DNA from: CAVSUZ01 sp963834715
GTDB taxonomy: Bacteria; Pseudomonadota; Alphaproteobacteria; Acetobacterales; Acetobacteraceae
Length of the DNA stretch: 64,000 nucleotides
Direction of reading: 5' to 3'
NCBI GenBank assembly: GCA_963834715.1
Contig: CAWIDE010000021.1
Coordinates: 1-64,000 of the forward strand
Position 1 is the first letter of the stretch, and each line of letters begins with the position of its first letter. Shown piece after piece: positions 43,186-52,419 of the stretch. The notes below the pieces were generated by a model. That model saw nothing but the letters and a program-made list of their open reading frames with translations. It did no database searches and was not told the DNA's origin. Position numbers and translations under genes: made by a program.

Positions 43186-45851
43186 GTGGTTCGATCGCCG
43201 CCACCGCCTAGTGCCGCCTGCGCCGCCGCCAGCCGAGCCACCGGCACCCGATAAGGGCTGCACGATACGTAATCGAGCCGCACCTGCTCGCAGAACGCGA
43301 TCGAGGCTGGATCGCCGCCATGCTCGCCGCAAATTCCGAACTTCAGCCCCGGCTTCGTCCGCCGGCCCTTTTCCGCGGCGATCCGGACCAAGCCGCCCAC
43401 GCCTTCCACGTCGATCGTCACAAACGGATCCTTGGGCAGAATCCCCTTCTCCACATACTGCGGCAGGAACTTGCCTGCGTCATCGCGCGACAGCCCGAAC
43501 GTCGTTTGAGTTAAGTCATTGGTGCCGAAGCTGAAAAAGTCGGCCACTTCGGCAATGGCATCCGCCGTCAGCGCCGCCCGCGGTAGCTCGATCATTGTTC
43601 CGACGGTGTACTCCAGCTTCTGACCCTTTGCTGCGAACACCTCCCGAGCGGCCTTCTCCACCTGCGCCCGTGTAATCTCCAGCTCCTTTCGAGCACCCAC
43701 GAGAGGGATCATGATTTCCGGCACTGGAGCCGACCCGGTCTCCTCCGCAACGGCGAGCGCACCCTCGAAGATCGCCTGCGCCTGCATTTCGTAAATTTCC
43801 GGGAACGAAATTCCCAGCCGGCACCCACGGTGCCCCAGCATCGGGTTGGCCTCGGCGAGCTCCGCGGTGCGCCGGCGCATCGCGTCAACGTCGGTCCCCA
43901 ACGCTTCCGCCACCTCTGCCAGTTCCGCCTCGCCGTGCGGCAGGAACTCGTGGAGCGGCGGATCGAGCAGCCGGATTGTCACGGGCAAGCCCGCCATGAT
44001 CCGGAACAACTGAATGAAATCATCCCGCTGGTGCGGCAAAAGCCGCGCCAGAGCCGCACGGCGGCCGGCCTCGTCACGAGCCATGATCATCTGCCGCACC
44101 GCGCCGATCCGGTCCGGATCGAAGAACATGTGCTCGGTCCGGCACAGACCGATACCCTCGGCACCGAACTTGCGGGCGGTTTCCGCATCCAGCGAGGTTT
44201 CGGCGTTGGCCCGCACCTTCATTCGCCGCGCATCATCCGCCCACTGCATCAGGGTGGCGAAATCCCCGGACAGCGCCGGCTCAATCATCGGGACGCTGCC
44301 CAGGAAAATCTCGCCGGTCGAACCGTCGATCGTGATCGTGTCCCCGGCCTGGACCGTTACCCCGCCCGTGCGGATCGTCTGGGCGTTGTAATCGACTGTC
44401 ATTCCGCCGGCGCCTGCGACGCAGGGGCGGCCCATCCCGCGGGCAACCACGGCCGCGTGGCTCGTCATCCCACCGCGGGTTGTCACGATACCCCGGGCGG
44501 CATGCATGCCGTGAATATCCTCGGGACTGGTTTCGATCCGGACCAGGATCACCGTCTCGCCGTTCGCAGCGCGTGACTCCGCCTCGTCGGAGTTGAAGAC
44601 CACCGTCCCGGATGCTGCTCCAGGGCTCGCCGGCAACCCTTTGGCCAGCAGCTTCCGCTCGGCGTCCGGATCCAGCGTCGGATGCAGCAGTTGATCCAAT
44701 GCCGAGGCATTCACCCGCCGTATCGCCTCCGACTGGTCAATCAGCCCTTCGTTAGCCATCTCAACCGCCATACGCAGGCTTGCCGGAGTGGTGCGCTTTC
44801 CGTTACGAGTTTGCAACATGTAGAGTTTATGCTTTTGGACCGTGAACTCGATATCCTGCATGTCACGGTAGTGCTGCTCCAGCTTGCGCCGGACCTCCAG
44901 GAGCTCCGCGTAGGCTTGCGGCATCGCCTCTTCCATTGGCACTTCGCCTGGCTTTGCCCGTGACTTCGAGAGCGGCTGCGGGGTTCGGATGCCCGCGACC
45001 ACGTCCTCGCCCTGGGCGTTCACCAGGTACTCACCGTAGAAGACGTTGTCGCCCGTGGACGGATCGCGCGTGAAACAAACTCCCGTCGCGCAATCTTCGC
45101 CCATGTTGCCGAACACCATCGCCTGGACGTTCACCGCCGTGCCCCAGTCGCCCGGAATGTCATGCAAACGCCTGTACGTGATCGCGCGCGGATTCATCCA
45201 GCTCCCGAACACGGCCCCAATGGCACCCCACAACTGCTCCTCGGGCGACTGGGGGAACGGCTTGCCCGTTTCTCCCGCAATCATGTCCTTGTAGGCATCC
45301 ACCACGCGGTGCCAGTCCTCGGCCGTGAGCCCTGTGTCCTCGAACACGCCGGCGTCCAGCTTTACATGCTCGATAATCTCCTCGAACCGGTGGTGGTCCA
45401 CCTCCAACACCACCGATCCATACATTTGTATGAACCGCCGGTAGCTGTCCCACGCGAAGCGCGCATCATCGGCATCCCGGGTCAGGCCCTCGACAGTCGC
45501 ATCGTTCAATCCGAGATTCAGGACCGTATCCATCATCCCGGGCATCGAAACCCGTGCGCCGGATCGCACTGACACGAGGAGCGGTTTGTCCTGATCCCCG
45601 AACCGCCGGCCTACAGCCTGCTCCACCCGAGCCAGTGCCCGGCGCACCTGCGGCTCCAGGTCCTCCGGATACTGCCGGTTATTTTTGTAGAATTCCGTGC
45701 AGACCTCGGTCGTGATTGTGAACCCCGGCGGTACCGGCAATCCGATGTTCGCCATCTCCGCCAGGTTCGCGCCCTTGCCGCCGAGCAGATCGCGCATATC
45801 CGCACGGCCTTCGTTATGCCCCGCTCCGAAGCTGTACACCCACTGGGTCAT
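43182..45851 (-). CDS. ppdK: Pyruvate, phosphate dikinase
   Basis: PPDK interconverts pyruvate, ATP and phosphate with phosphoenolpyruvate, AMP and pyrophosphate, and here can feed gluconeogenesis. The 889-residue protein has the ATP-grasp N-terminal domain (WVYSFGAGHNEGRADMRDLL, GGKGANLAEM). The central swivelling domain has the phosphorylated histidine (RGGMTSHAAVVARGMGRPCV). The C-terminal barrel has GICGEHGGDPASIAFCEQ. It follows glyS after 11 bases and is probably the last gene of the glyQ-vapBC-glyS-ppdK transcript. Confidence 0.97.
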   Translation of the reverse strand: MTQWVYSFGAGHNEGRADMRDLLGGKGANLAEMANIGLPVPPGFTITTEVCTEFYKNNRQYPEDLEPQVRRALARVEQAVGRRFGDQDKPLLVSVRSGARVSMPGMMDTVLNLGLNDATVEGLTRDADDARFAWDSYRRFIQMYGSVVLEVDHHRFEEIIEHVKLDAGVFEDTGLTAEDWHRVVDAYKDMIAGETGKPFPQSPEEQLWGAIGAVFGSWMNPRAITYRRLHDIPGDWGTAVNVQAMVFGNMGEDCATGVCFTRDPSTGDNVFYGEYLVNAQGEDVVAGIRTPQPLSKSRAKPGEVPMEEAMPQAYAELLEVRRKLEQHYRDMQDIEFTVQKHKLYMLQTRNGKRTTPASLRMAVEMANEGLIDQSEAIRRVNASALDQLLHPTLDPDAERKLLAKGLPASPGAASGTVVFNSDEAESRAANGETVILVRIETSPEDIHGMHAARGIVTTRGGMTSHAAVVARGMGRPCVAGAGGMTVDYNAQTIRTGGVTVQAGDTITIDGSTGEIFLGSVPMIEPALSGDFATLMQWADDARRMKVRANAETSLDAETARKFGAEGIGLCRTEHMFFDPDRIGAVRQMIMARDEAGRRAALARLLPHQRDDFIQLFRIMAGLPVTIRLLDPPLHEFLPHGEAELAEVAEALGTDVDAMRRRTAELAEANPMLGHRGCRLGISFPEIYEMQAQAIFEGALAVAEETGSAPVPEIMIPLVGARKELEITRAQVEKAAREVFAAKGQKLEYTVGTMIELPRAALTADAIAEVADFFSFGTNDLTQTTFGLSRDDAGKFLPQYVEKGILPKDPFVTIDVEGVGGLVRIAAEKGRRTKPGLKFGICGEHGGDPASIAFCEQVRLDYVSCSPYRVPVARLAAAQAALGGGGDRTT

Positions 45852-45862
45852 AGGGACTCCGT

Positions 45863-47890
45863 TCAGCCTTCGATCTTCGAGAAATCGGCGACCAGATCCA
45901 TGGCCGCCCGCACGCGGGAGAGCAAACGCAGCCGATTACGGCGCAAATCGGGCTCGGGGGCGTTCACGGTTACGCGGTCGAAGAAGGCATCGAGTGGGTG
46001 CCGTAGCCCTGCCATGACCGCCATTGCCCCCGGGTAATCCTCCCGCGCCAGCAACCGATCCGCCTCACCCAGCGCATCAATTGCCTCGGCCAGCGTCCAT
46101 TCCTCCGGTTGGCGCAAAAGTCCGCGATCCGGTTCCCCGGAGTGCGGCCCGTCCTTCCGTTCCTCGATCCGCAAGATGTTGGCCGCCCGCCTGTACGCGG
46201 TCAGCAGATTGGCTCCATCCTCGGTCCCGAGGAGGTTGGTCACCGCTTCCGTCCGTGCGAGCAGCCGGACGATGTCGTCGTCTGCGCCTGCCGCGAATAC
46301 GGCGGCGAGTACGTCGTGCCGGGCCCCCTCGGTGCGCAACTGCACCCGGAGCCGCTCGGCCAGGAATTCCAGGATCTCCTGCGCCGGACCGCTGGTCTGG
46401 TCCAGGAGCGGCATCAGGCGGATGCGCAGCCCGTTCTCGCGGATGATTCGGATGATCCCCAGACCTGCCCGGCGGAGCGCGTAAGGATCGCCGGAGCCGG
46501 TCGGTTTTTCGCCGATTCCGAAGAACCCGGCCAATTGGTCCAGTTTATCGGCAAGGGCTATCGCGATAGTTACGGGCGCGGAGGGCACCGGATCGTTCGG
46601 TCCTTTTGGGGCGTAGTGGTCCCGGATCGCGTCGGCGATTTCAGGCGGTTCCCCGTCGTGCCGGGCGTAATAGCCGCCCATCACACCCTGCAGTTCCGGG
46701 AACTCGCCCACCATGCCGGTCACCAGGTCCGCTTTCGCCAGCTCGGCGGCACGCTCCGCGATATCGGGATCAGCGCCGACCAGGGGAGCGATTGCCCGCG
46801 CGAGCCGCCGTAGCCGGCGTACCCGTTCGCCCTGGCTTCCAAGCCTGGCATGGAACGTCACGTCCTCCAGCGCCGGAACGCGCTTGGCCAATGGGGTTTT
46901 TCGGTCCAGGTCCCAGAAGTGGCGCGCATCGGCAAACCGCGCCCGAAGTACCCGCTCATTGCCCGCGATGATCACGGCGCCGCCGTCCTCTGCCTCGATA
47001 TTGGCGACAAAGCCGAACCATGGCGCCGCGGCGCCCGAAGGGAGGCGCAGCGCAAAATAGCGTTGATTTACCCGCATTGAGACCTGCATAACCTCGGGCG
47101 GCAGGTCCTTGAAGGCGGGATCGATCCGCCCCAGCAGCGGCACCGGCCATTCCACCAGCCCGGCCACTTCATCGAGCAGCCCCGGATCGTCCACCACGGT
47201 CAACGCGCGAGCGTCTGCCAGTGATGCGATGCCGCTGCCGATCCGCCGCCGGCGCTCCTCCGGATCGACCAGCACCCGGCGAGCTGCGAGCTGGCCCCGC
47301 CAGTCATCGCATCCGCTGACGGGGAAGGCACCTGGGGCGTGAAACCGATGCCCCTCCGTGAGATCGGAGGATGCGAGACCGTGCCCGTCATCGTCCCCGT
47401 CCCGGAGGTCGAACGGCACCACCTCGCCATCGAGCAGACAGACAATGCTGCGGAGCGGACGCACCCAGGTGAACTGGCTGGTGCCGCCCCAACGCATGGA
47501 TTTTGGCCAGGGAAAGCGCCGTAAGAGGGGCGGCATCGCTTGTGTGATCAGGGCTGCTGCGGGTGCCGCGGCCGTGGCCTTGTGCAGCACCCAGTATCCG
47601 GCTTCCTCGCGAAGCTGGTCCTTGGTCGCCTCATGCTTCCTTAAGAACCCCGCCAGGGCCTGCTCCGGTGCGGTAATGCGCGGCCCTCGTTCGAATGCCG
47701 TTGCCGCGGCGACTTCAGATGCTACATCAGCACGCAGCGCTATCCGCCTGGGACCGTAGAAGGTATCGACGTGTTCGGGCTCCAGCGGTTCGAGTGCCGC
47801 TGAGAGCAGCCGCGCAAGATCGTCGGCCGCGCCGGCCTGCATGCGGGCCGGGATTTCTTCGCTAAACAGCTCGACAAATAACTCCGGCAT
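45863..47890 (-). CDS. glyS: Glycyl-tRNA synthetase beta subunit
   Basis: The beta subunit of the heterotetrameric bacterial glycyl-tRNA synthetase has 675 residues. It starts MPELFVELFSEEIPARMQ, the family signature. KSMRWGGTSQFTWVRPLRSI and the HD-like LADKLDQLAGFFGIGEKPTG segment follow. The C-terminal anticodon-binding region ends at FDRVTVNAPEPDLRRNRL. The ATG overlaps the predicted vapC stop by one base (TGATG), so translation is likely coupled to a gene that is frameshifted here. Confidence 0.96.
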   Translation of the reverse strand: MPELFVELFSEEIPARMQAGAADDLARLLSAALEPLEPEHVDTFYGPRRIALRADVASEVAAATAFERGPRITAPEQALAGFLRKHEATKDQLREEAGYWVLHKATAAAPAAALITQAMPPLLRRFPWPKSMRWGGTSQFTWVRPLRSIVCLLDGEVVPFDLRDGDDDGHGLASSDLTEGHRFHAPGAFPVSGCDDWRGQLAARRVLVDPEERRRRIGSGIASLADARALTVVDDPGLLDEVAGLVEWPVPLLGRIDPAFKDLPPEVMQVSMRVNQRYFALRLPSGAAAPWFGFVANIEAEDGGAVIIAGNERVLRARFADARHFWDLDRKTPLAKRVPALEDVTFHARLGSQGERVRRLRRLARAIAPLVGADPDIAERAAELAKADLVTGMVGEFPELQGVMGGYYARHDGEPPEIADAIRDHYAPKGPNDPVPSAPVTIAIALADKLDQLAGFFGIGEKPTGSGDPYALRRAGLGIIRIIRENGLRIRLMPLLDQTSGPAQEILEFLAERLRVQLRTEGARHDVLAAVFAAGADDDIVRLLARTEAVTNLLGTEDGANLLTAYRRAANILRIEERKDGPHSGEPDRGLLRQPEEWTLAEAIDALGEADRLLAREDYPGAMAVMAGLRHPLDAFFDRVTVNAPEPDLRRNRLRLLSRVRAAMDLVADFSKIEG

Positions 47891-48233
47891 CAGGACATCA
47901 GCGCCGGTTGGATGTCCGTCTGGGCGAAATCGTTGCCCTTAAACAGCAGAGGCAGCTTCTCCAGCTTTGCGAACCCATAGGTCATGCAATCACCGAAGTC
48001 AGCCGGGCGCGATGCCGTCCTTTCCCGAACAGGCGGAACGCCTGCCAACCCGCAACCGCATGTTCCGCGGTGAACGGACGAACAATAATGCCAATCTCAC
48101 GGACAAGCTGCTCGAACAACGCCACATGGCCGCCGCGTCGCTCACGATCGGCCTCGGAAATAGCATGAAAAAAAGCAAACCGTTCGGGCTCTTTAAAGAC
48201 GATCGCCAGCAGCACAGAGGCATCGATGATCAA
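47890..48233 (-). pseudogene. PIN-domain toxin (VapC), frameshifted
   Basis: This is a PIN-fold ribonuclease of the VapC toxin family. The first part reads MIIDASVLLAIVFKEPE and LVREIGIIVRPFTAEHAVA; the first aspartate and a glutamate of the active site lie in these segments. After GRHRARL one base is missing, so the frame ends at VIA-stop (47982). The next frame continues FGDCMTYGFAKLEKLPLLFK and ends PALMS-stop at 47890. The lost segment contains the FGDC active-site aspartate. With one base restored the protein would be 114 residues. The start overlaps vapB by four bases. Confidence 0.85.
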
Positions 48234-48496
48234 GCGGGCAATCCGTCTTCGCCATAAAGCTCGTTGTGATCGGCGCTGGACACTGGCCCCTCGATACCTT
48301 CGCAGATCTGATCCGCGATCGCCATGACCCGCTCAAATCGCTCACGGATCTCCCGTTCCCGCTTTACGCGGGCCGCTAACGCATTGCGCACCGCGGTCAC
48401 CACCTCCTCGCCCGTAAGCTCCGCCAGTTCTCGCGCAAGTCGCGCGGTTTCCCCATTGATCTGAAGTGTATCGGATTCCGTACTCACATCATCCAT
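48230..48496 (-). CDS. VapB-type antitoxin (Rv0623-like)
   Basis: This 88-residue protein has the short antitoxin pattern LQINGETARLARELAELTGE, a ribbon-helix-helix-like DNA-binding segment. A charged helix (ARVKREREIRERFERVM) and a C-terminal stretch (GPVSSADHNELYGEDGLPA) likely wrap the toxin. It starts three bases after the glyQ stop and overlaps vapC by four. A complete vapB in front of a broken vapC means the module probably no longer makes active toxin. No independent promoter is evident. Confidence 0.85.
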   Translation of the reverse strand: MDDVSTESDTLQINGETARLARELAELTGEEVVTAVRNALAARVKREREIRERFERVMAIADQICEGIEGPVSSADHNELYGEDGLPA

Positions 48497-48499
48497 GGG

Positions 48500-49360
48500 T
48501 CACTCTCCCGCCACCCAGGCCTCGCAGCACGCCTTCGCCAGCGCGCGGACCCGTCCGATATAGCTCGCTCGCTCGGCCACGCTAATTACACCGCGGGCGT
48601 CCAGCAGATTGAATAGATGGCTCGCCTTGATGCACTGGTCGTAGGCCGGCAGCGCCAACCGATGCCGGAGCAGGGCTTGGCATTCGCGCTCGGCGTCGGC
48701 GAAGTGTTGGGTGAGCAGAGCGGTATCGGCGTGCTCGAAATTGAAGGCACTGTATTCGCGTTCTGCGCGTAAGAAAACGTCGCCGTAGGTGACGCCTGCG
48801 CCGTTGAAATCCAGATCGAACACGTTCTCCTTGTCCTGGACATACATTGCCAGCCGTTCCAGGCCGTAGGTCATCTCGAAGCTCGGCAGGGCAACGGGGA
48901 TGCCGCCAACCTGTTGAAAATAGGTGAACTGCCCGACCTCCATGCCGTCGCACCAAACCTCCCACCCGAGGCCCCAGGCGCCGAGGGTGGGGCTCTCCCA
49001 GTCATCTTCGACAAAGCGGAAGTCGTGCAGGAGCGGGTCGAGGCCGAGTTCCCTATAGCTCGCCAGCAGCAACTCCTGCGCGTCGTCGGGACTAGGCTTC
49101 ATAAGGACCTGAAATTGGTGGTGTTGGGCCAGCCGGTTCGGGTTTTCCCCGTATCGGCCGTCCGAAGGGCGGCGGCTCGGCTGGACGTAGGCTGCCCGCC
49201 AGGGCGCTACCCCTAGGGCCCGCAGTGTGGTAGCGGGATGGAAGGTCCCGGCGCCCATTTCGACATCGTAGGGTTGCAGTAAAACGCAACCCTGCTGGCC
49301 CCAAAATTGCTGCAGCCGAAGAATAAGCTCCTGAAAGCTCATGGGATCTACGCGGCTCAC
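48500..49360 (-). CDS. glyQ: Glycyl-tRNA synthetase alpha subunit
   Basis: The catalytic alpha subunit of glycyl-tRNA synthetase has 286 residues. FQELILRLQQFWGQQGCVLL begins the class-II core. YDVEMGAGTFHPATTLRALG, DDWESPTLGAWGLGWEVWCD and MTYGLERLAMYVQ are the conserved active-site motifs. Start choice: GTG 49360 or ATG 49342, both in frame; neither has a clear ribosome-binding site. It is separated from glyS by vapB and vapC. Confidence 0.96.
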   Translation of the reverse strand: MSRVDPMSFQELILRLQQFWGQQGCVLLQPYDVEMGAGTFHPATTLRALGVAPWRAAYVQPSRRPSDGRYGENPNRLAQHHQFQVLMKPSPDDAQELLLASYRELGLDPLLHDFRFVEDDWESPTLGAWGLGWEVWCDGMEVGQFTYFQQVGGIPVALPSFEMTYGLERLAMYVQDKENVFDLDFNGAGVTYGDVFLRAEREYSAFNFEHADTALLTQHFADAERECQALLRHRLALPAYDQCIKASHLFNLLDARGVISVAERASYIGRVRALAKACCEAWVAGE

Positions 49361-49381
49361 AGGTCTGTTTTACATCGCTGA

Positions 49382-50470
49382 TTACCGGCCCGGAAAGAGC
49401 GACTTAAGCCCCGCCGTCGAGGCTTCGCAGCGCCCTCGCTCGGTGATCAGCCCGCTTACGAGGCGGGCAGGGGTTACATCGAAGGCTGGATTGGCTGCGG
49501 TGCTTTCGGGGGCTGCCACCCGTACCCGGACCACCGATCCATTGGCCGCGCGGCCGGTTATATCCGTGACCTCGGCCGGGTCCCGCTCCTCGATGGGGAT
49601 GGAGGTCACGCCGTCCGCGACGGTCCAATCCACGGTGCTCGAGGGCACGGCGACCCAGAATGCTACCCCGTTATCGCGCGCTGCCAGAGCCTTGAGGTAG
49701 GTGCCGATCTTGTTGGCAACGTCCCCGGTTCGGGTGACGCGGTCGGCGCCTACGATGGCCAGATCGACCTGCCCGTGCTGCATCAGGTGGCCGCCGGCGT
49801 TGTCGGCGATCACAGTATGCGGGACCCCGTGTTTGGAGAGTTCGAAGGCGGTCAGCGCCGCCCCCTGGTTGCGCGGGCGTGTTTCATCGACCCAGACGTG
49901 GACCGGGAGCCCGGCGTTATACGCGGCATAGATCGGGGCCAGTGCAGTGCCCCAGTCGACCGTCGCCAGCCAGCCGGCGTTGCAATGGGTGAGGACATTC
50001 ACCGGCCGCCCCGGATTGGCCTTGGCCGCCTGTTCTATGAGCGGCCTGCCATAGTGGCCGATGGCCTCGTTCTGGGCCACATCCTCGTCGGCGATGGCTG
50101 CTGCCTCGGTGTAGGCGATTGCGATACGCTCCTCGGGACGCGTATTGCGGAGCCGGGTCAGCATGCGTTCCAGGGCCCAGCGCAGGTTCACGGCGGTAGG
50201 GCGGGTCTTCGCAAGCATCTCTGCCGCCTGTTCCATCGCCTGGGTGGAGGCATCGGCTCGCACGGCAAGGGCCAGCCCATACGCGGCGGTTGCTCCAATC
50301 AGCGGGGCGCCGCGGACCCGCATTACCCGGATCGCCTCGGCAATCTGCTCCGCAGTAGTGAGTCGCATGACCTCCAGTGTCCAAGGCAACTTCGTCTGGT
50401 CAATGATCCGCACCGACCATCCGTCCGGGTCCAGCCAGATCGTCCGATAGCTGACGCCTTCCACTTTCAT
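49382..50470 (-). CDS. mtnA: S-methyl-5-thioribose-1-phosphate isomerase
   Basis: MtnA isomerises methylthioribose-1-phosphate to the ribulose form in methionine salvage. The 362-residue protein of the eIF2B-like family has the VRGAPLIGATAAYGLALAV loop and THCNAGWLATVDWGTALAPI with the catalytic cysteine. WVDETRPRNQGAALTAFEL follows, then the AIVGADRVTRTGDVANKIGT segment with the catalytic aspartate. It lies three bases after the UPF0262 gene. No other salvage enzymes are in the window. Confidence 0.96.
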   Translation of the reverse strand: MKVEGVSYRTIWLDPDGWSVRIIDQTKLPWTLEVMRLTTAEQIAEAIRVMRVRGAPLIGATAAYGLALAVRADASTQAMEQAAEMLAKTRPTAVNLRWALERMLTRLRNTRPEERIAIAYTEAAAIADEDVAQNEAIGHYGRPLIEQAAKANPGRPVNVLTHCNAGWLATVDWGTALAPIYAAYNAGLPVHVWVDETRPRNQGAALTAFELSKHGVPHTVIADNAGGHLMQHGQVDLAIVGADRVTRTGDVANKIGTYLKALAARDNGVAFWVAVPSSTVDWTVADGVTSIPIEERDPAEVTDITGRAANGSVVRVRVAAPESTAANPAFDVTPARLVSGLITERGRCEASTAGLKSLFPGR

Positions 50471-50473
50471 GGG

Positions 50474-50983
50474 TCAGGCCCGCTGGTGCATCACACAGAG
50501 TAGAGTGAACAGGCGCCGCGCCGTGTCCAGGTCTATGTCCACCTTGCCCCCGAGCCGGTCGATGAGCAGAGCAGCACCCTCGTTGTGGAGGCCACGGCGG
50601 CCCATGTCGATGGCCTGGATCCGCGCCTCGCGCCCCTCGGCGACTGCCGTCTCATAGCTATCGACGAGTAGCTCGTAATCCTTGATCAGCCGGCGGAACG
50701 GGCCCAGCGCCAAGCCAAATCCCACGAGCGGCTGATCCTGAGCATCGCGAATGTCGAGCGCCAGACGTCCCTCCTGGATCGACAGATGGAGCACGAATGG
50801 CCCGAAATAAGCCATCTTCCCAGCGGGCCGGAACCTGCTCTCCACTGCCAGGTCGTGCACCGCATGGTCGCGGTCGGCCTCCTGCAACGGCGATAGCCGG
50901 GTCAGTGGCTCACCATCCAGGACAACCCGCACCAGCCGGTCGGCGGAGGAGACCCCAGAGGCAGCAGCAGCGGTAGCGGTCAT
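50474..50983 (-). CDS. UPF0262 family protein
   Basis: This 169-residue alphaproteobacterial protein of unknown function belongs to UPF0262. The conserved segments are ERDHAVHDL-like (QEADRDHAVHDLAVESRF), PYGP-like (AYFGPFVLHLSIQEGRLALD) and FGLALGPFRRLIKDYELLVD. GRRGLHNEGAALLIDRLGGK is near the C-terminus. The open frame continues upstream to 51112, but ATG 50983 matches family starts and overlaps the DUF983 gene by four bases. It forms a tight DUF983-UPF0262-mtnA unit. Confidence 0.9.
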   Translation of the reverse strand: MTATAAAASGVSSADRLVRVVLDGEPLTRLSPLQEADRDHAVHDLAVESRFRPAGKMAYFGPFVLHLSIQEGRLALDIRDAQDQPLVGFGLALGPFRRLIKDYELLVDSYETAVAEGREARIQAIDMGRRGLHNEGAALLIDRLGGKVDIDLDTARRLFTLLCVMHQRA

Positions 50984-51417
50984 TCGCTTTCCGCCGCCGG
51001 TTTCAGCATACCAAGCGCCAGCATCACCCCTACAATCGCCCCCTTGACGGGTTGGAGCAGGCCGAGGGCGAGGGCCAGGGTGAGGGGGAGAAAAATGGCC
51101 GTGAGTTCCCAAGTGGGCGGGTTTGCGTATTTCTGCATGATCACCAGGGACGGCACGATGACGTGGCCGGTGATCAAAATGGTGAAATAGGGTGGCGCGT
51201 CATCCGCGCGGGCCAGGCCCAGAGGCGCGCCACAGCTCGGGCACACCGGGACCACCTTAAGGAAGGCGCGGAACAGGTGTGTCTTCCCGCATCCCGGGCA
51301 ATGGCCCACAAGGCCGCGCCCCAGCGCAACAGGCCATGGCGGAACCGGCCAGGAGGGCTTCGGTATTGCGCGGTCCGGAGACCAGCGAACGGTACTCATC
51401 GCGCTTATATCGGGCAT
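50980..51417 (-). CDS. DUF983 membrane protein
   Basis: This 145-residue protein has an N-terminal zinc-ribbon-like pair of CxxC motifs (GHCPGCGKTHLFRAFLKVVP then CPSCGAPLG). Two hydrophobic spans follow, about residues 80-95 and 105-135. This is the DUF983 layout, found mainly in alphaproteobacteria and often next to cytochrome oxidase assembly genes. The function is unknown. It is the first gene of the unit with UPF0262 and mtnA. ATG 51417 or a second methionine six codons later could be the start. Confidence 0.88.
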   Translation of the reverse strand: MPDISAMSTVRWSPDRAIPKPSWPVPPWPVALGRGLVGHCPGCGKTHLFRAFLKVVPVCPSCGAPLGLARADDAPPYFTILITGHVIVPSLVIMQKYANPPTWELTAIFLPLTLALALGLLQPVKGAIVGVMLALGMLKPAAESE

Positions 51418-51570
51418 GCTGCACCGCGAAACCAGAGGGACGTTGCGCTAAGTGCCTAACTCGCCGCAACTATTGGTAAGAAGGCGGCGCCCCGCCGGCC
51501 GTTGCGAGATGGCGGGGTGATCCTCGGGTGAGGCGCAAGGACGTGGTTCGCCCATGACGGGAAGGGTGTA

Positions 51571-52419
51571 GTGCAAGGCGCTCTCGGCATTATAGCAGGC
51601 GGCGGGACGCTTCCGGGGCAGATTGCGGCTGCGGCCCGGGCTTCCGGCCGGGACGTATTCATCATCGGTCTGGAAGGGTTTGCCGAACCTGCGGTGCTTG
51701 CGCCCTATCCGCATGGCTTTTTCCGGATCATGGCCGCGGGTCAGATCTTGGCGGCGCTGCGTGAGTTTGATTGCCGCGACTTGGTGCTGATTGGCCCGGT
51801 GCGGCGGCCTTCGCTGCTTGACCTCCGGCCCGATACCGAGGGCGCCCGCATTCTCGCCCGGATCGGCCGCGCAGCCTTCGGTGGCGATGATGGTCTGCTC
51901 TCTGCGGTGATACGCGTGCTGAGCGAAGAAGGGTTTCGGGTACTTGGCGTGGAGGAGGTTCTGGCCGGCGCCCTGGCCCCGGCTGGTGTGCTCACCCGCG
52001 CCGGGCCGGATCCAGTGGCTATGGAGGATATTCGGCGTGGAGTTGTGGTCGCGCTTACGCTTGGGGCGGCCGATGTCGGCCAGGGCTGCGTGGTCCAGCA
52101 AGGTATCGTTCTGGCTGTGGAAGCCGCCGAGGGCACTGATGCCATGCTCGCCCGCTGTGCCGGGCTTGCCCGGCCGGGGCCTGGCGGGGTGCTGGTGAAG
52201 CTGGTCAAACCCGGCCAGGACCGCCGGGCGGATCTGCCCACAATCGGACCCGAGACCGTGCGTGGCGCCGCGGAGGCGGGCCTGCGCGGCATTGCGTTTG
52301 AAGCAGGGGGGACCATCCTGACGAACCGGGGTGCCCTGGTGGCCAGAGCGGATGAAGCCGGGCTATTTCTGTTCGGGTTAGAGCCTGAGTTTCTGACCGA
52401 GCGAGGAGAGAGTGAATGA
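51571..52419 (+). CDS. lpxI: UDP-2,3-diacylglucosamine pyrophosphatase LpxI
   Basis: LpxI (DUF1009) hydrolyses UDP-2,3-diacylglucosamine to lipid X in lipid A synthesis, replacing LpxH in alphaproteobacteria. The 282-residue protein starts LGIIAGGGTLPGQIAAAARA. It continues with DLVLIGPVRRPSLLDLRPD, GDDGLLSAVIRVLSEEGF and KLVKPGQDRRADLPTIGPET, the family motifs. The start is GTG 51571. It overlaps the glyoxalase gene by four bases. No lpxA, lpxB or fabZ is in the window, so it sits outside the usual lpx cluster. Confidence 0.94.
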   Translation: MQGALGIIAGGGTLPGQIAAAARASGRDVFIIGLEGFAEPAVLAPYPHGFFRIMAAGQILAALREFDCRDLVLIGPVRRPSLLDLRPDTEGARILARIGRAAFGGDDGLLSAVIRVLSEEGFRVLGVEEVLAGALAPAGVLTRAGPDPVAMEDIRRGVVVALTLGAADVGQGCVVQQGIVLAVEAAEGTDAMLARCAGLARPGPGGVLVKLVKPGQDRRADLPTIGPETVRGAAEAGLRGIAFEAGGTILTNRGALVARADEAGLFLFGLEPEFLTERGESE

